This document shows positions 38,629 through 48,515 of a stretch of 64,000 bases of DNA, piece by piece. A program made the position numbers and the translations under genes. Location: the NCBI RefSeq assembly GCF_900106795.1, contig NZ_FNNS01000008.1, positions 62,001-126,000 of the forward strand, written 5' to 3'. A model generated the notes under the pieces. It was not told where the DNA came from and made no database searches. It saw only the letters and a program-made list of their open reading frames with translations. Numbering within the stretch: position 1 is the first letter of the stretch; every line of letters begins with the position of its first letter. Origin of the DNA: Aequorivita viscosa. GTDB taxonomy: Bacteria > Bacteroidota > Bacteroidia > Flavobacteriales > Flavobacteriaceae.

Positions 38629-39216
38629 ATGCTTCGCGAAATACTTAAAAATCACAAAGTCATTCTTGCTTCAGGCTCTCCTAGAAGGCAAGATTTTTTT
38701 AAAGAATTAGATTTAGATTTTAAGATTCAAGTAAAAGCAATAGATGAAACCTACCCTTCACATTTAACTCATTCTCAAATAACAGATTACATCTCGCAGC
38801 AAAAAGCTGCTGCTTTTACCGAATTACAGAAAGACGAGATTCTTATTACAAGTGACACCATAGTTTGGCTAAATGAAGCCGCACTTGAAAAACCCAAAAA
38901 CACAGAACAAGCCAAAGAAATGCTGCGCAAATTGAGCGGTCAAATGCATGAGGTAATAACTTCGGTTTGCTTTACCACATCAGGGTTTCAAAAAACGGTG
39001 CACGATGTTACCAAAGTGTGGTTTAAAACCCTTTCAGATTCAGAAATAGATTATTATATAAAAAACTATCAACCTCTTGACAAGGCGGGTGGTTACGGTA
39101 TTCAAGAATGGATTGGTTACATTGGAATTGAAAAGATTGAAGGATGTTATTTTAATGTAATGGGTCTTCCTATTCGACTTGTTTATAAAACGTTAAGTGA
39201 TATGGCTACCCGTTGA
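38629..39216 (+). CDS. maf: Maf-family nucleoside triphosphate pyrophosphatase
   Basis: This 195-residue protein begins with the Maf signature ILASGSPRRQDFF. It also has ITSDTIVWL (catalytic Asp), KPKNTEQAKEMLRKLSG and DKAGGYGIQEW. Family members hydrolyse noncanonical or canonical NTPs to NMP plus pyrophosphate, and the dTTP/UTP (YhdE-like) versus m7GTP (YceF-like) preference is not decided here. The length is typical. It is 65 bp after the UbiA gene and 34 bp before a lipoprotein gene. Confidence 0.93.
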   Translation: MLREILKNHKVILASGSPRRQDFFKELDLDFKIQVKAIDETYPSHLTHSQITDYISQQKAAAFTELQKDEILITSDTIVWLNEAALEKPKNTEQAKEMLRKLSGQMHEVITSVCFTTSGFQKTVHDVTKVWFKTLSDSEIDYYIKNYQPLDKAGGYGIQEWIGYIGIEKIEGCYFNVMGLPIRLVYKTLSDMATR

Positions 39217-39250
39217 TTTTTTGGTAATTTAGCAAGAAATCTGCTGTTGC

Positions 39251-40186
39251 ATGAATGTTTCAAACTACACACTACTTTTTATTTTATTGATTTTCATTAG
39301 CGGCTGCAATTCTTCCGAAGAAAAAAACAGTCCGACAGGGGTTGAAAACAAAACCAACGACCTTCAAACAAAGACTTCACGTAACATTTCTACAGAGTTT
39401 AAAGATTATTGGTTTGATGGAAAGGCTGAAATCACTTCGTACAAATTGATGCAAGAGCGTTATGGCGAAATTAGGGAAGGAACGGCTGTAAATATTTTTG
39501 TTACCGAAGAATTTTTGCCTGAAGAGCAGGTTAAGGCAAATACCTCATCCACTACGAATAGCCTGGTTATGAAATTAAATCAGATGAAAAATTTCAATAC
39601 CGGTATTTACCCTTATGCTATTATGAGCAGTAGCTTTAGCCCTATTTCCACAACAGGCCATGCCTTAAAAATAAGCAATAGCGTTCAAGAATGGTGCGGA
39701 CAAGTATATATGCAGCTCAACAACCGAAATGATTTTGAGATTGAAGCGCACTCCTACTTTGAAGGTGAAGCAGACCAAAAACTATCATTACAGAAAACCT
39801 GGCTTGAAGATGAACTTTGGAATCTAATTCGAATTAATCCAGAAGAGCTTCCCACAGGCGATTTATCTGTAATTCCATCTTTTGAATACATTCGACTTCG
39901 ACATAAGGAAATAAAAGAGTACAAAGCTTTCGCTAATCTGAAGCAAGGAGACTCCATTACAGTCTATACCCTAAATTATATAGACTTACAGCGACAGTTG
40001 CAACTGTTTTTTAAAAGTAGATTTCCTTACGAAATTGAAAAGTGGGAAGAGGTAAATGTTTCAAAACAAAATGACACGTTAAGGTTACGAACCACAGCTA
40101 CAAAGCGTAACCGAATGAAAATTGATTATTGGAACAAAAACCGAAATGAATTTACGCATTTAAGGGATTCATTAGATTTAATGTAA
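39251..40186 (+). CDS. Conserved lipoprotein of unknown function
   Basis: This 311-residue protein has a lipobox (FISGC, Cys19) and an acidic/Asn-rich linker. A long beta-rich region starts at FKDYWFDGKAEITSYKLMQERYGEIREG. I recall this type being labelled a Maf septum inhibitor in some flavobacterial genomes, probably because it sits beside the maf gene. Nothing in the sequence resembles Maf. It is likely anchored at a periplasmic membrane surface. MscS follows 10 bp later. Confidence 0.82.
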   Translation: MNVSNYTLLFILLIFISGCNSSEEKNSPTGVENKTNDLQTKTSRNISTEFKDYWFDGKAEITSYKLMQERYGEIREGTAVNIFVTEEFLPEEQVKANTSSTTNSLVMKLNQMKNFNTGIYPYAIMSSSFSPISTTGHALKISNSVQEWCGQVYMQLNNRNDFEIEAHSYFEGEADQKLSLQKTWLEDELWNLIRINPEELPTGDLSVIPSFEYIRLRHKEIKEYKAFANLKQGDSITVYTLNYIDLQRQLQLFFKSRFPYEIEKWEEVNVSKQNDTLRLRTTATKRNRMKIDYWNKNRNEFTHLRDSLDLM

Positions 40187-40196
40187 CTAATTACAC

Positions 40197-40760
40197 ATGA
40201 AGGAAATAACAGAATACTCTATACAATTAATTCAGTCCAGCGCTTTAATAATTGTCCTCCTAATAATACGGTGGGCTTTAAAACGTACTATCCGGAACTT
40301 TGCAAACAAAATTGAACGCTTAGAACACAGAACGGGTTTAATAATGAAACATGTAGATTTTGCTGTTTTATTTATTATGATTCTGGGACTGATTACTATT
40401 TGGGGAGTAGATTTTAAAAACCTCGGACTTGTAATGTCGTCTATTTTTGCGGTAATTGGGATTGCTTTCTTTGCACAATGGTCTATTTTAAGCAATGTTA
40501 CTAGCGGGGTTATTATGTTTTTTACCTTTCCGTATAAAATTGGCGATTATATTAAAATTCATGACAAAGAAATACCTTGCGAAGGCTATATTGAAGACAT
40601 AAAAACCTTTCACATTATTCTTCACGCTACCGATGACGAAATTATAACATACCCAAACAGTATGATGTTACAAAAAGGAGTTAGCATAGTGAAGCCTAAA
40701 GTAATTCCTGAACCTCAGCCAACGCCTGATAAAAACACTGAAAACCTACCACACGATTAA
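40197..40760 (+). CDS. Small MscS-family mechanosensitive channel
   Basis: This 187-residue protein has about three hydrophobic helices. The third, pore-like part (LVMSSIFAVIGIAFFAQWSILSNVTSGVIMF) is followed by the MscS beta domain (YKIGDYIKI, EGYIEDIKTFHIIL, ITYPNSMMLQKGV). It is shorter than E. coli MscS (286 residues) and lacks the large C-terminal alpha/beta vestibule. It protects against hypo-osmotic shock by family inference. It is the last gene of the forward cluster, since 146 bp follow before the next gene. Confidence 0.9.
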   Translation: MKEITEYSIQLIQSSALIIVLLIIRWALKRTIRNFANKIERLEHRTGLIMKHVDFAVLFIMILGLITIWGVDFKNLGLVMSSIFAVIGIAFFAQWSILSNVTSGVIMFFTFPYKIGDYIKIHDKEIPCEGYIEDIKTFHIILHATDDEIITYPNSMMLQKGVSIVKPKVIPEPQPTPDKNTENLPHD

Positions 40761-40867
40761 ATTGCGCTCGTAGTGTTTTTGGCAGCCAAAAACTTATAAC
40801 GCCATAATTTAACACATAGTTAGCTGTTCAACATCGAATTTCGTAAAGTAGATTTATTGCTTATAAG

Positions 40868-40875
40868 TATCTTTG
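40868..40875 (+). promoter_or_regulatory. Candidate -7 element of the PIG-L/symporter operon
   Basis: TATCTTTG matches TAnnTTTG exactly, 31 bp before the PIG-L start codon. A good -33 element is not evident. Confidence 0.4.
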
Positions 40876-40906
40876 AAGCTTTTGTGAGTAAAAATTAATT
40901 AGTTCT

Positions 40907-43399
40907 ATGCAAAAATCATCCTTTTTCAAGTTTCTATTTGTATTTTTCACCATAGCAATTTCGGCTCAAGCACCCAAAAAACCAACTTCTTCAGAGATAT
41001 ATCACAACCTACAAAAGCTAAACTTTATAGGTTCTGCTTTATATATTGCAGCACATCCAGATGATGAAAATACGCGTCTAATTTCCTACCTAGCAAATGA
41101 TGTTCACGCAAATACAGCCTACTTATCCATAACCCGTGGCGATGGCGGGCAAAACCTTATTGGCCCTGAATTGCGCGAGCTTCTAGGCGTAATTCGCACC
41201 GAAGAACTTGTGGAAGCGCGTAAAATTGATGGGGGCAAACAATTTTTCACACGTGCAAATGATTTTGGCTACAGTAAAAACCCAGATGAAACATTTGAGT
41301 TTTGGAACCGACAAGAAGTTCTAGGCGAAGTAGTTAGAACCATCAGACAGTTTAAACCTGACATTATCGTTAACCGGTTCGATCACCGAAGTCCTGGGAC
41401 GACGCACGGCCATCACACCGCATCGGCAATGCTTAGCGTAGAAGCTTTTGATGATGTAAACAACGCTTCGAAATTTCCAGAATCTGCACAGGAATATGGA
41501 ATCTGGCAACCGAAGCGTCTATTTTTCAACACATCTTGGTGGTTTTATGGCAGCCAAGAAAAATTTGAAAAAGCAGACAAATCGAAACACGTTACCGTGG
41601 AAACAGGCAATTATTTCCCTTCCCTTGGTCTCTCCAATGGCGAAATAGCTTCCCTGAGCAGGAGTATGCACAAATCGCAAGGGTTTGGAAGCACGGGCTC
41701 GCGAGGATCAGAAACAGAATATTTAGAACTACTTAAAGGATCAAAACCTCAAAACAACAATTTATTTGAAGGTATAAATACAAATTGGACACGACTTGAA
41801 GGCGGACAGGAAATTGGAGCAATTTTAAATCCGTTGGAAACAAACTTCAACTTTTCAAATCCTTCCAAAATGCTTCCGCAATTATTAAAAGCGTATCCAC
41901 TTATTTCAAATTTAAAAGATGAACACTGGAAAAAAATAAAGTTAAAGCAACTTAAACAACTTATCATTGACTGTAGCGGAATTTTTCTCGAAGCCGTTTC
42001 CGAAGTAAATACAATAAATCCTAATGACACTTTTAAAGTAACTCTTGAAGCCATCAACCGAGGCATAGGAAATGTGACTTTGAAATCTGTAAAAAATCTT
42101 GAAGGCAATATTCTATGGAACCAAAGTGGAGTGCTACCTTTTAATGAAGGCAAGAAATTTGAAGTAACAGTGAGTTCGGGAATTCATAATCCCATGTATT
42201 CATCTCCTTATTGGTTAAACGAAGAAGGAACCCTCGGTATGTATGCAGCACCAGAACAATTACGCGGTCTCCCCGTTACTCCGCCACTTGAACAATTAGT
42301 GTTCGAGTTAGATTTTGGAATAATTACAATTCCATATACAAGAAATATAATATATAAATTTAACGATCCTGTAAAGGGCGAAGTGTATCGCCCGTTAGAA
42401 GTTTTACCCGAAGTAACGGCAACAATTCCTGAAAAGGTTTTAATCTTCGCGGATAATGCATCTCAAAATGTTTCTGTAATGGTTCGCGCCGGAAAAAATG
42501 ATATTTCTGGCAATGTAAGTCTTGAACATCCAAAAGGTTGGAAGGTTTCACCAACACAACAAACCTTTAATCTAAAACGATTGGGGGAAACAAAAACTTT
42601 AAATTTCACGGTAATTCCACCAACTGGACAAAGTGAAGGATATTTAAAAACGATTATAGATGTTGAAGGAAAAACGTTTGACAGAGAGTTGGTAACAATC
42701 GACTACGAGCATATTCCTTATCAAAGTGTATTATTGCCTTCGGAAGCGAAAGTTGCTAAAATTGACATTCAGAAAAAAGGTGAAAACATAGGTTATATAA
42801 ATGGCGCTGGCGATGCAATTCCAGAAAGTTTAAAGCAAATTGGATATTCAGTAACAACGATTGATCCTGCGAATATTTCGGCAGAAAACCTTCAAGGTTT
42901 TGACGCTATTGTAGTAGGAATTCGTGCTTATAATATCGTTGCGGAACTAGCTTTTGTTCAACCCATTCTAAACAAATACATTGAAAACGGAGGAACGGTA
43001 ATTGTTCAATACAACACAAGTCGTGGTTTGGTGACCGAAGACCTTGCCCCCTATTCGTTAAAACTTTCTCGAGACAGGGTTACCGATGAGTTTTCTAAAG
43101 TGAAACTACTTGCTCCAGAAAACCCGATTTTAAATACTCCTAACAAAATAACCCAAAGAGATTTTGAAGGTTGGGTTCAAGAACGAGGTTTGTACTTCCC
43201 TGATGAATGGGCAAAGGAATTTACTCCTATCCTTGGAATGAACGACAAAGGTGACCCAAAAACGAAAGGATCGTTGCTTGTCGCGAAATACGGAAAAGGG
43301 TATTATATTTATACAGGCTTGAGCTTTTTTAGAGAACTTCCAGCGGGAGTCCCGGGAGCATATAGGCTGTTTGCAAATATGCTTTCAATCGGAAAATAA
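40907..43399 (+). CDS. Secreted PIG-L family N-acetyl-sugar deacetylase
   Basis: This 830-residue protein has a signal peptide (to about residue 20). A PIG-L/LmbE deacetylase domain follows with the zinc motif AAHPDDEN (H50, D52, D53) and HGHHTASA near residue 166. The long C-terminal part (about 350-830) has beta-sandwich features and a glutamine-amidotransferase-like end (FDAIVVGIRAYN, GGTVIVQYNTSRG). The protein likely removes acetyl groups from amino sugars in the periplasm. The downstream small membrane peptide and SSS symporter are joined closely, suggesting that the released product is taken up. Confidence 0.9.
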   Translation: MQKSSFFKFLFVFFTIAISAQAPKKPTSSEIYHNLQKLNFIGSALYIAAHPDDENTRLISYLANDVHANTAYLSITRGDGGQNLIGPELRELLGVIRTEELVEARKIDGGKQFFTRANDFGYSKNPDETFEFWNRQEVLGEVVRTIRQFKPDIIVNRFDHRSPGTTHGHHTASAMLSVEAFDDVNNASKFPESAQEYGIWQPKRLFFNTSWWFYGSQEKFEKADKSKHVTVETGNYFPSLGLSNGEIASLSRSMHKSQGFGSTGSRGSETEYLELLKGSKPQNNNLFEGINTNWTRLEGGQEIGAILNPLETNFNFSNPSKMLPQLLKAYPLISNLKDEHWKKIKLKQLKQLIIDCSGIFLEAVSEVNTINPNDTFKVTLEAINRGIGNVTLKSVKNLEGNILWNQSGVLPFNEGKKFEVTVSSGIHNPMYSSPYWLNEEGTLGMYAAPEQLRGLPVTPPLEQLVFELDFGIITIPYTRNIIYKFNDPVKGEVYRPLEVLPEVTATIPEKVLIFADNASQNVSVMVRAGKNDISGNVSLEHPKGWKVSPTQQTFNLKRLGETKTLNFTVIPPTGQSEGYLKTIIDVEGKTFDRELVTIDYEHIPYQSVLLPSEAKVAKIDIQKKGENIGYINGAGDAIPESLKQIGYSVTTIDPANISAENLQGFDAIVVGIRAYNIVAELAFVQPILNKYIENGGTVIVQYNTSRGLVTEDLAPYSLKLSRDRVTDEFSKVKLLAPENPILNTPNKITQRDFEGWVQERGLYFPDEWAKEFTPILGMNDKGDPKTKGSLLVAKYGKGYYIYTGLSFFRELPAGVPGAYRLFANMLSIGK

Positions 43400-43410
43400 C
43401 ACATATAAAA

Positions 43411-43521
43411 ATGACTGAAGAAAAACATAAATTCGTCTGGAAAAGGAGCTTTACATTCGTGCTTCTATTCAACGCTATATACATTTATTTGTTTTATCTA
43501 ATAATGCAAAATTTCGTCTAA
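43411..43521 (+). CDS. 36-residue membrane peptide coupled to the symporter
   Basis: ATG at 43411 opens a 36-codon frame: a charged start (TEEKHKFVWKRS), then one hydrophobic helix (FTFVLLFNAIYIYLFYLIM) and a stop TAA. The stop is immediately followed by the ATG of the symporter (TAAATG). It is 11 bp after the PIG-L stop. The position and shape resemble small accessory subunits known beside SSS and NSS symporters (the DUF4212 and MetS-type subunits), but it is shorter and I see no family signature. Translation coupling with the symporter is likely. Confidence 0.65.
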   Translation: MTEEKHKFVWKRSFTFVLLFNAIYIYLFYLIMQNFV

Positions 43522-45222
43522 ATGCAACAAATTGACTGGGTTGTTTTAATCGGAACACTTCTTTTTATCGTGCTTTACGGTACCTGGAAGTCTCGTCAAC
43601 AAAAAGATGTAGGCGATTTTTTAAAAGGAGGGAATTCAGCGAATTGGTGGACCATTGGGTTGAGTGTTATGGCAACTCAAGCTAGTGCCATCACTTTTCT
43701 TTCAACCCCAGGACAGGCCTTTCACGACGGCATGGGCTTTGTTCAGTTTTATTTCGGACTGCCAATTGCGATGGTGATTATTTGTATGGTATTTATCCCA
43801 ATTTACCATAAACTGAATGTTTACACCGCATACGAATACCTCGAAAGCCGTTTTGATAAAAAGACAAGAACCTTAACCGCCATTTTATTTTTAATCCAAC
43901 GTGGCTTGGCGTGTGGTATTACTATTTTTGCGCCTTCTATTATACTTTCGGCTGTACTTGGGTGGAATTTAATTTATCTCAATATTATTATTGGGGTGCT
44001 TGTAATTATTTACACCGTAAGTGGAGGTACTAAAGCTGTGAGCGTTACCCAAAAGCAGCAAATGGGGGTTATTTTCTTAGGAATGACAATTGCGTTTCTG
44101 TTAATTCTAAATTACTTACCGCTGGACATTACTTTTTCCAAGGCTCTTGAAATTGCAGGAGCCAATGGAAAGATGGATATTCTAGATTTTTCATTCGATT
44201 TTGATAATCGATATACTTTTTGGAGTGGGATAATTGGAGGGACATTCTTAGCCCTTTCCTACTTCGGGACAGATCAAAGTCAAGTGCAGCGCTACCTTTC
44301 AGGGAAAAGCGTGAAGCAAAGCCAAATGGGTTTAATTATGAATGGCTTATTGAAAGTTCCGATGCAGTTCTTTATTCTATTGGTGGGAATTATGGTTTTT
44401 GTGTTCTATCAATTTAATAGTTCTCCACTTCACTTTAATCCATCGGCGGTAAAAGATGTCAAGGAATCTAAGTACGCCAGTGAATACAATGATCTGGAAG
44501 CCCAAAAAGAAGCGTTGGACAAACAACTGTCGGCTTCACAAATAAGTTATTCAAAAGCCGAAAACGAACTTGAAAAACAAAAACTTGCTACCGAGATTAA
44601 AACATTAAATGCAGCAGAAAATGAACTTAGAAGCCAGTCTGTAGCGGTTATTAAAAAGGCGAATCCAAATGCCGAAACCAATGATAAGGATTACGTTTTT
44701 ATACATTTCATTCTGCATAACCTTCCTCGTGGCTTGATTGGATTGTTGCTAGCCGTAATTCTAAGTGCTGCAATGTCGTCTACCGCTTCCGAATTAAATG
44801 CTTTGGGAAGTACAACAACTATAGATTTATACAAAAGAAACGTACCGGGAAAAAGAGAAAAACACTATGTAGCAGCCTCTAGAGGGTTCACTCTTTTATG
44901 GGGAATAATTGCCATTCTAGTAGCTTGTACTGCAAATTTGTTTGACAACCTGATTCAACTAGTAAATATTATTGGCTCTATTTTCTACGGAAATGTTCTG
45001 GGAATATTCTTATTGGCTTTCTTTATTAAATATGTAAAAAGCAGAGCCGTTTTTATAGCTGCCCTCATCACCCAAGTAGTAATTATCTATTTTTGGTATA
45101 TAGATTTGATGCCCTACTTATGGTTGAATTTAGTAGGATGCGCTTTGGTGATGGGAATTGCAATCCTACTGCAAACCATTATGCCTACGAAGGATAAAGA
45201 ACCGCTTCTCGCTTCCGAATAA
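43522..45222 (+). CDS. Sodium:solute symporter (SSS family)
   Basis: This 566-residue membrane protein has the SSS/LeuT-fold blocks WWTIGLSVMATQASAITFLSTPG, YTVSGGTKAVSVTQKQQ and YFGTDQSQVQRYLSGKS. About 80 residues between late helices (roughly 310-390, ESKYASEYNDLEAQKEALDK...) form a predicted coiled coil rich in E, K and Q that ordinary SSS members lack. The substrate is unknown. The PIG-L deacetylase neighbour points to an amino sugar or deacetylated product. It is the last gene of the operon. Confidence 0.92.
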   Translation: MQQIDWVVLIGTLLFIVLYGTWKSRQQKDVGDFLKGGNSANWWTIGLSVMATQASAITFLSTPGQAFHDGMGFVQFYFGLPIAMVIICMVFIPIYHKLNVYTAYEYLESRFDKKTRTLTAILFLIQRGLACGITIFAPSIILSAVLGWNLIYLNIIIGVLVIIYTVSGGTKAVSVTQKQQMGVIFLGMTIAFLLILNYLPLDITFSKALEIAGANGKMDILDFSFDFDNRYTFWSGIIGGTFLALSYFGTDQSQVQRYLSGKSVKQSQMGLIMNGLLKVPMQFFILLVGIMVFVFYQFNSSPLHFNPSAVKDVKESKYASEYNDLEAQKEALDKQLSASQISYSKAENELEKQKLATEIKTLNAAENELRSQSVAVIKKANPNAETNDKDYVFIHFILHNLPRGLIGLLLAVILSAAMSSTASELNALGSTTTIDLYKRNVPGKREKHYVAASRGFTLLWGIIAILVACTANLFDNLIQLVNIIGSIFYGNVLGIFLLAFFIKYVKSRAVFIAALITQVVIIYFWYIDLMPYLWLNLVGCALVMGIAILLQTIMPTKDKEPLLASE

Positions 45223-45405
45223 AACGAAATCGGGGTTGAATTCAAACGGTTTCTGGGTAAAGTGCAAGAGTCTTGAAAATTAATTTCACGACCTTTTGAG
45301 CTTTGAAATACCTTTACGAACTTTAAGTGAATTTACTTGAGTAAGTTTCACAAAAAGTTCGCATACGATTGAAGTTTTGCATTTAATGTCTGGTTCAGAA
45401 CTTCT

Positions 45406-48234
45406 TTATTTGTTCAATAGAATTGGCTTTCCCATTCCTAGTTGGTCTAGTTTATCCAATTGAGTTGCTGCATCGCCAACTACTACATATATCATTCTAT
45501 CTGGACGAATATATTTTTCAGCTAAGGCTTTAACTTCTTCTACTGTCAACGCTTTTACAGTTGCTTCGCGTTGTTTTGCATAATCAACTGGGTAGTTGTA
45601 GTTGCTAATATTTGAAAGCATAGACAGCTTGCTATTTAATGTTTCAAAAGCTCTTGCTCCGCTTTTTAGCATATAGCCTTTGGTAATTTCCAAATCATTT
45701 TCATTGAAATTCTTACCATAGTTTTCTAAAATCTCTTTTATTAAGGCTGTGGACTCATAAGTAACGTTAGAGCGAACACCACTGCTTATCATAAACGTTC
45801 CTTCAATACTTGAACCTGTAAATCCAGAACGAACACCATAAGTGTAACCCTTACCTTCGCGTAATTCTTGAGTAAGTTGCGACGCAAAACCACCACCGCC
45901 TAATCGGTAATTCATTAAATTAGCAGGATAAAAATCTGCGTGTGTAGCAGCTATAGCCGGGTAACCAAAATTAAGAATAGATTGTTTTGCTCCTGGGAAA
46001 TCATAAAAATAAATTTTTGAAGTTTCAGGGTGTTTAATTTCAGCTATTTCAGGAAACGATACTTCTTTTGATGCCCACTTATCATTTAATGACGTTAGCG
46101 AGCGTGAAACCTCAGCTTGTGACACAGCACCCACTATGTGAAATTTAGTAATGTTTGGCGAGAAATATGTGTTGTAATATGTTTTTAAATCATCTAAAGT
46201 AATAGCCTCTACAGACTCCTTAGTTCCAAAATTGTCGTGCGATAAGATATTGCTTTCACCGTAAATCAACTTGTCAAATTCAATACCTGCAATACTATTT
46301 GGATTGGCTTTTTGACGTTCAATTTGACTTAGAACACTTTGCTTTTGAAGTTCAAATTCCTTTTCATCCCATCTTGGCTTAAGTAGAACTTCTTCAATAA
46401 GACTCATCGTTTTATCATAATTCTTAGCCAATGTATTTCCATAAATCATAATAGCTTCTTTTGTAGCTACAGTATTTATAGATGCCCCGAGACTTTCAAT
46501 TGCATTTTCCAGTTCTTCAGGAGTTTTAGTAGCAGTTCCTTGAGTCATTAGACTTGCTAGTAAATTTGAAACACCAATTTTTTCTGAATTTTCTAAAAGC
46601 ATTCCGCCATCAAGTTGAATTCTGTACTGCACCAAAGGCACTTCATTGTTTTCTATTCCAAATAATTTAATACCTGAAGACAATTCGTCTTTCCATACTT
46701 CTGGAACTTTCACATCTGGACTTTCACCATAAGGAGGCTCCACACTTCTGTCAAAGCTTGAAGGTGTTTTTTCATATTCCGCAACTACGCTTGCATCAAA
46801 ACTTTCTTCAGCACCTTCAACAATTGGCTCTTCCACTACGTCTGCTAATTTAGAATCTGTTAGGGCAAGATTCTTTTGATTTTTAGGAACAAAGCTTGTT
46901 GCCACATAATTCTTACCTTTAATATATTGGTTGTACACTCGCATTACATCATCAGGCGTAACTGCAAGAATGTTTTTCACATCTTGATTTACAAATCCAG
47001 GGTCTCCTGCAAATATTTCATATTGAGCCAACTGGAATCCTTTTCCTAATACACTTGAAAGTCCTTGATAAAAAGCAGTTTCCTGCCCCGCTTTAATTCT
47101 ATCTAAATCGGCTTCAGAAATCCCTTCAGCTTCAAACTTTTTTAATCCTTCTTCAATTCCATTTAAAACCTCTTGCAAGCTTGTGTTTGGAAATGCAGTA
47201 ACCTGCATCATAAACTGACCCGCAATTTCAGAGTTGTATTGATAACTATCCACTTCGTCGGTTAGCTTCTTATCTTCAACTAGCGTTTGGTATAAAGGAG
47301 CTTTTTTACCTTTTGCCAAATAGGTCGCCAAAACCTCTAAGGCATACGAATCTGGATGATATTGGTAAACCCCTGGCCAAGTAAGCGTTAATTGAGGTAC
47401 ACGGGCAAAGTTATCTTCGTAATACAGCTTTTTAGTTTCAGAAAGCGTAACAGGCTGCTTTTCCATTTTAGGAATATCCTCGCCGCGTTTAATTTCACTA
47501 AAATATTTATCAACCCATTTTTTTGCTTGATCAACATCAATATCTCCAGCAATGGTCAGGGTTACGTTATTCGGCACGTACCAACGGTTATAGAAGTCTT
47601 TTACATCCTGAAGGGTTGCATTTTGAAGATCTTCCAAAGACCCGATGACCTCCCAACTATAAGGATGCCCTTCTGGATAAAGGTTTTTATGAATTACGTA
47701 AAAATTATGACCGTAAGGAGCATTGTCTACTCTTTGGCGTTTTTCATTTTTCACCACTTGCTTTTCTTTTGCCAAGACTTGTTCTGTAACTGTATTGATA
47801 AAGAAGCCAAGCTTATCAGCTTCCGCCCAGATCATTTTTTCTAAAGCATCTTTGGGCACGGTTTGGAAATAATTTGTTCTATCTCTACTAGTAGAACCAT
47901 TTGCGCCAGAACCTCCAATACGAGCACTCATTTTATCGAGTCCACCTTTTCCTAGGTTTTCTGATTCTAAGAAAAGTAAATGCTCGAATAAATGTGCAAA
48001 ACCAGTTCTACCTTCAATTTCTCTAGCTGAACCTACGTGACTTGTTAAGGCTACTGCCACCACAGGGTCTGAACGGTCTATATGAAAGATAACTTGTAAA
48101 CCGTTATCTAGAGTGTACGTTTCGAAATCGACTTTAAATTCCTTGTCTTCAGAAACTTTTTCTTGTGATTCTGCACAGGATACCAAAAGAGTGAGACAAA
48201 ACAAATTAAGGGCTAAGGTTTTAAAAAACTTCAT
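45406..48234 (-). CDS. M16-family (insulinase-like) zinc metalloprotease lipoprotein
   Basis: This 942-residue protein has a lipobox (LLVSC, Cys20). Two M16 modules follow, the first with the inverted zinc motif H81-L-F-E84-H85 and the downstream Glu in VVKNEKRQ. The second module (about 500-940) has YGESNILSHD and the RLGGGGFASQLTQELREGKGYTYG block but lacks HxxEH, so it is probably structural. The fused arrangement matches two-domain M16 peptidases that degrade peptides in the periplasm. Confidence 0.94.
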   Translation of the reverse strand: MKFFKTLALNLFCLTLLVSCAESQEKVSEDKEFKVDFETYTLDNGLQVIFHIDRSDPVVAVALTSHVGSAREIEGRTGFAHLFEHLLFLESENLGKGGLDKMSARIGGSGANGSTSRDRTNYFQTVPKDALEKMIWAEADKLGFFINTVTEQVLAKEKQVVKNEKRQRVDNAPYGHNFYVIHKNLYPEGHPYSWEVIGSLEDLQNATLQDVKDFYNRWYVPNNVTLTIAGDIDVDQAKKWVDKYFSEIKRGEDIPKMEKQPVTLSETKKLYYEDNFARVPQLTLTWPGVYQYHPDSYALEVLATYLAKGKKAPLYQTLVEDKKLTDEVDSYQYNSEIAGQFMMQVTAFPNTSLQEVLNGIEEGLKKFEAEGISEADLDRIKAGQETAFYQGLSSVLGKGFQLAQYEIFAGDPGFVNQDVKNILAVTPDDVMRVYNQYIKGKNYVATSFVPKNQKNLALTDSKLADVVEEPIVEGAEESFDASVVAEYEKTPSSFDRSVEPPYGESPDVKVPEVWKDELSSGIKLFGIENNEVPLVQYRIQLDGGMLLENSEKIGVSNLLASLMTQGTATKTPEELENAIESLGASINTVATKEAIMIYGNTLAKNYDKTMSLIEEVLLKPRWDEKEFELQKQSVLSQIERQKANPNSIAGIEFDKLIYGESNILSHDNFGTKESVEAITLDDLKTYYNTYFSPNITKFHIVGAVSQAEVSRSLTSLNDKWASKEVSFPEIAEIKHPETSKIYFYDFPGAKQSILNFGYPAIAATHADFYPANLMNYRLGGGGFASQLTQELREGKGYTYGVRSGFTGSSIEGTFMISSGVRSNVTYESTALIKEILENYGKNFNENDLEITKGYMLKSGARAFETLNSKLSMLSNISNYNYPVDYAKQREATVKALTVEEVKALAEKYIRPDRMIYVVVGDAATQLDKLDQLGMGKPILLNK

Positions 48235-48515
48235 AATACAAGTGAATTAAAGGTTTTGATTTAATGCGAATTTACATTTTTGAAAGAATTAAAAAACGGA
48301 TTTCGGTATAAAAGACTAGACTAAGTGCTACCAGTATTAATCTCTTATTTATTACAGCCAAACAAAATTATGAAACCAATTGTAAAGCAAATCAATGCAT
48401 GTATTTAAATTTGAATTTCATACAAAAAAGTACCCGTCAATGGGTATGTTTTGGCAATCGGAACAATCATACTTTTATTGAAAAATTTCGATAATCTACT
48501 AAAAAACAAAAACTT

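Noticed and set aside
47392-47844. 150-codon open frame antisense to the M16 protease gene
   Set aside because: It lies wholly inside a gene with clear family motifs and is rich in aromatic residues as expected for antisense frames.
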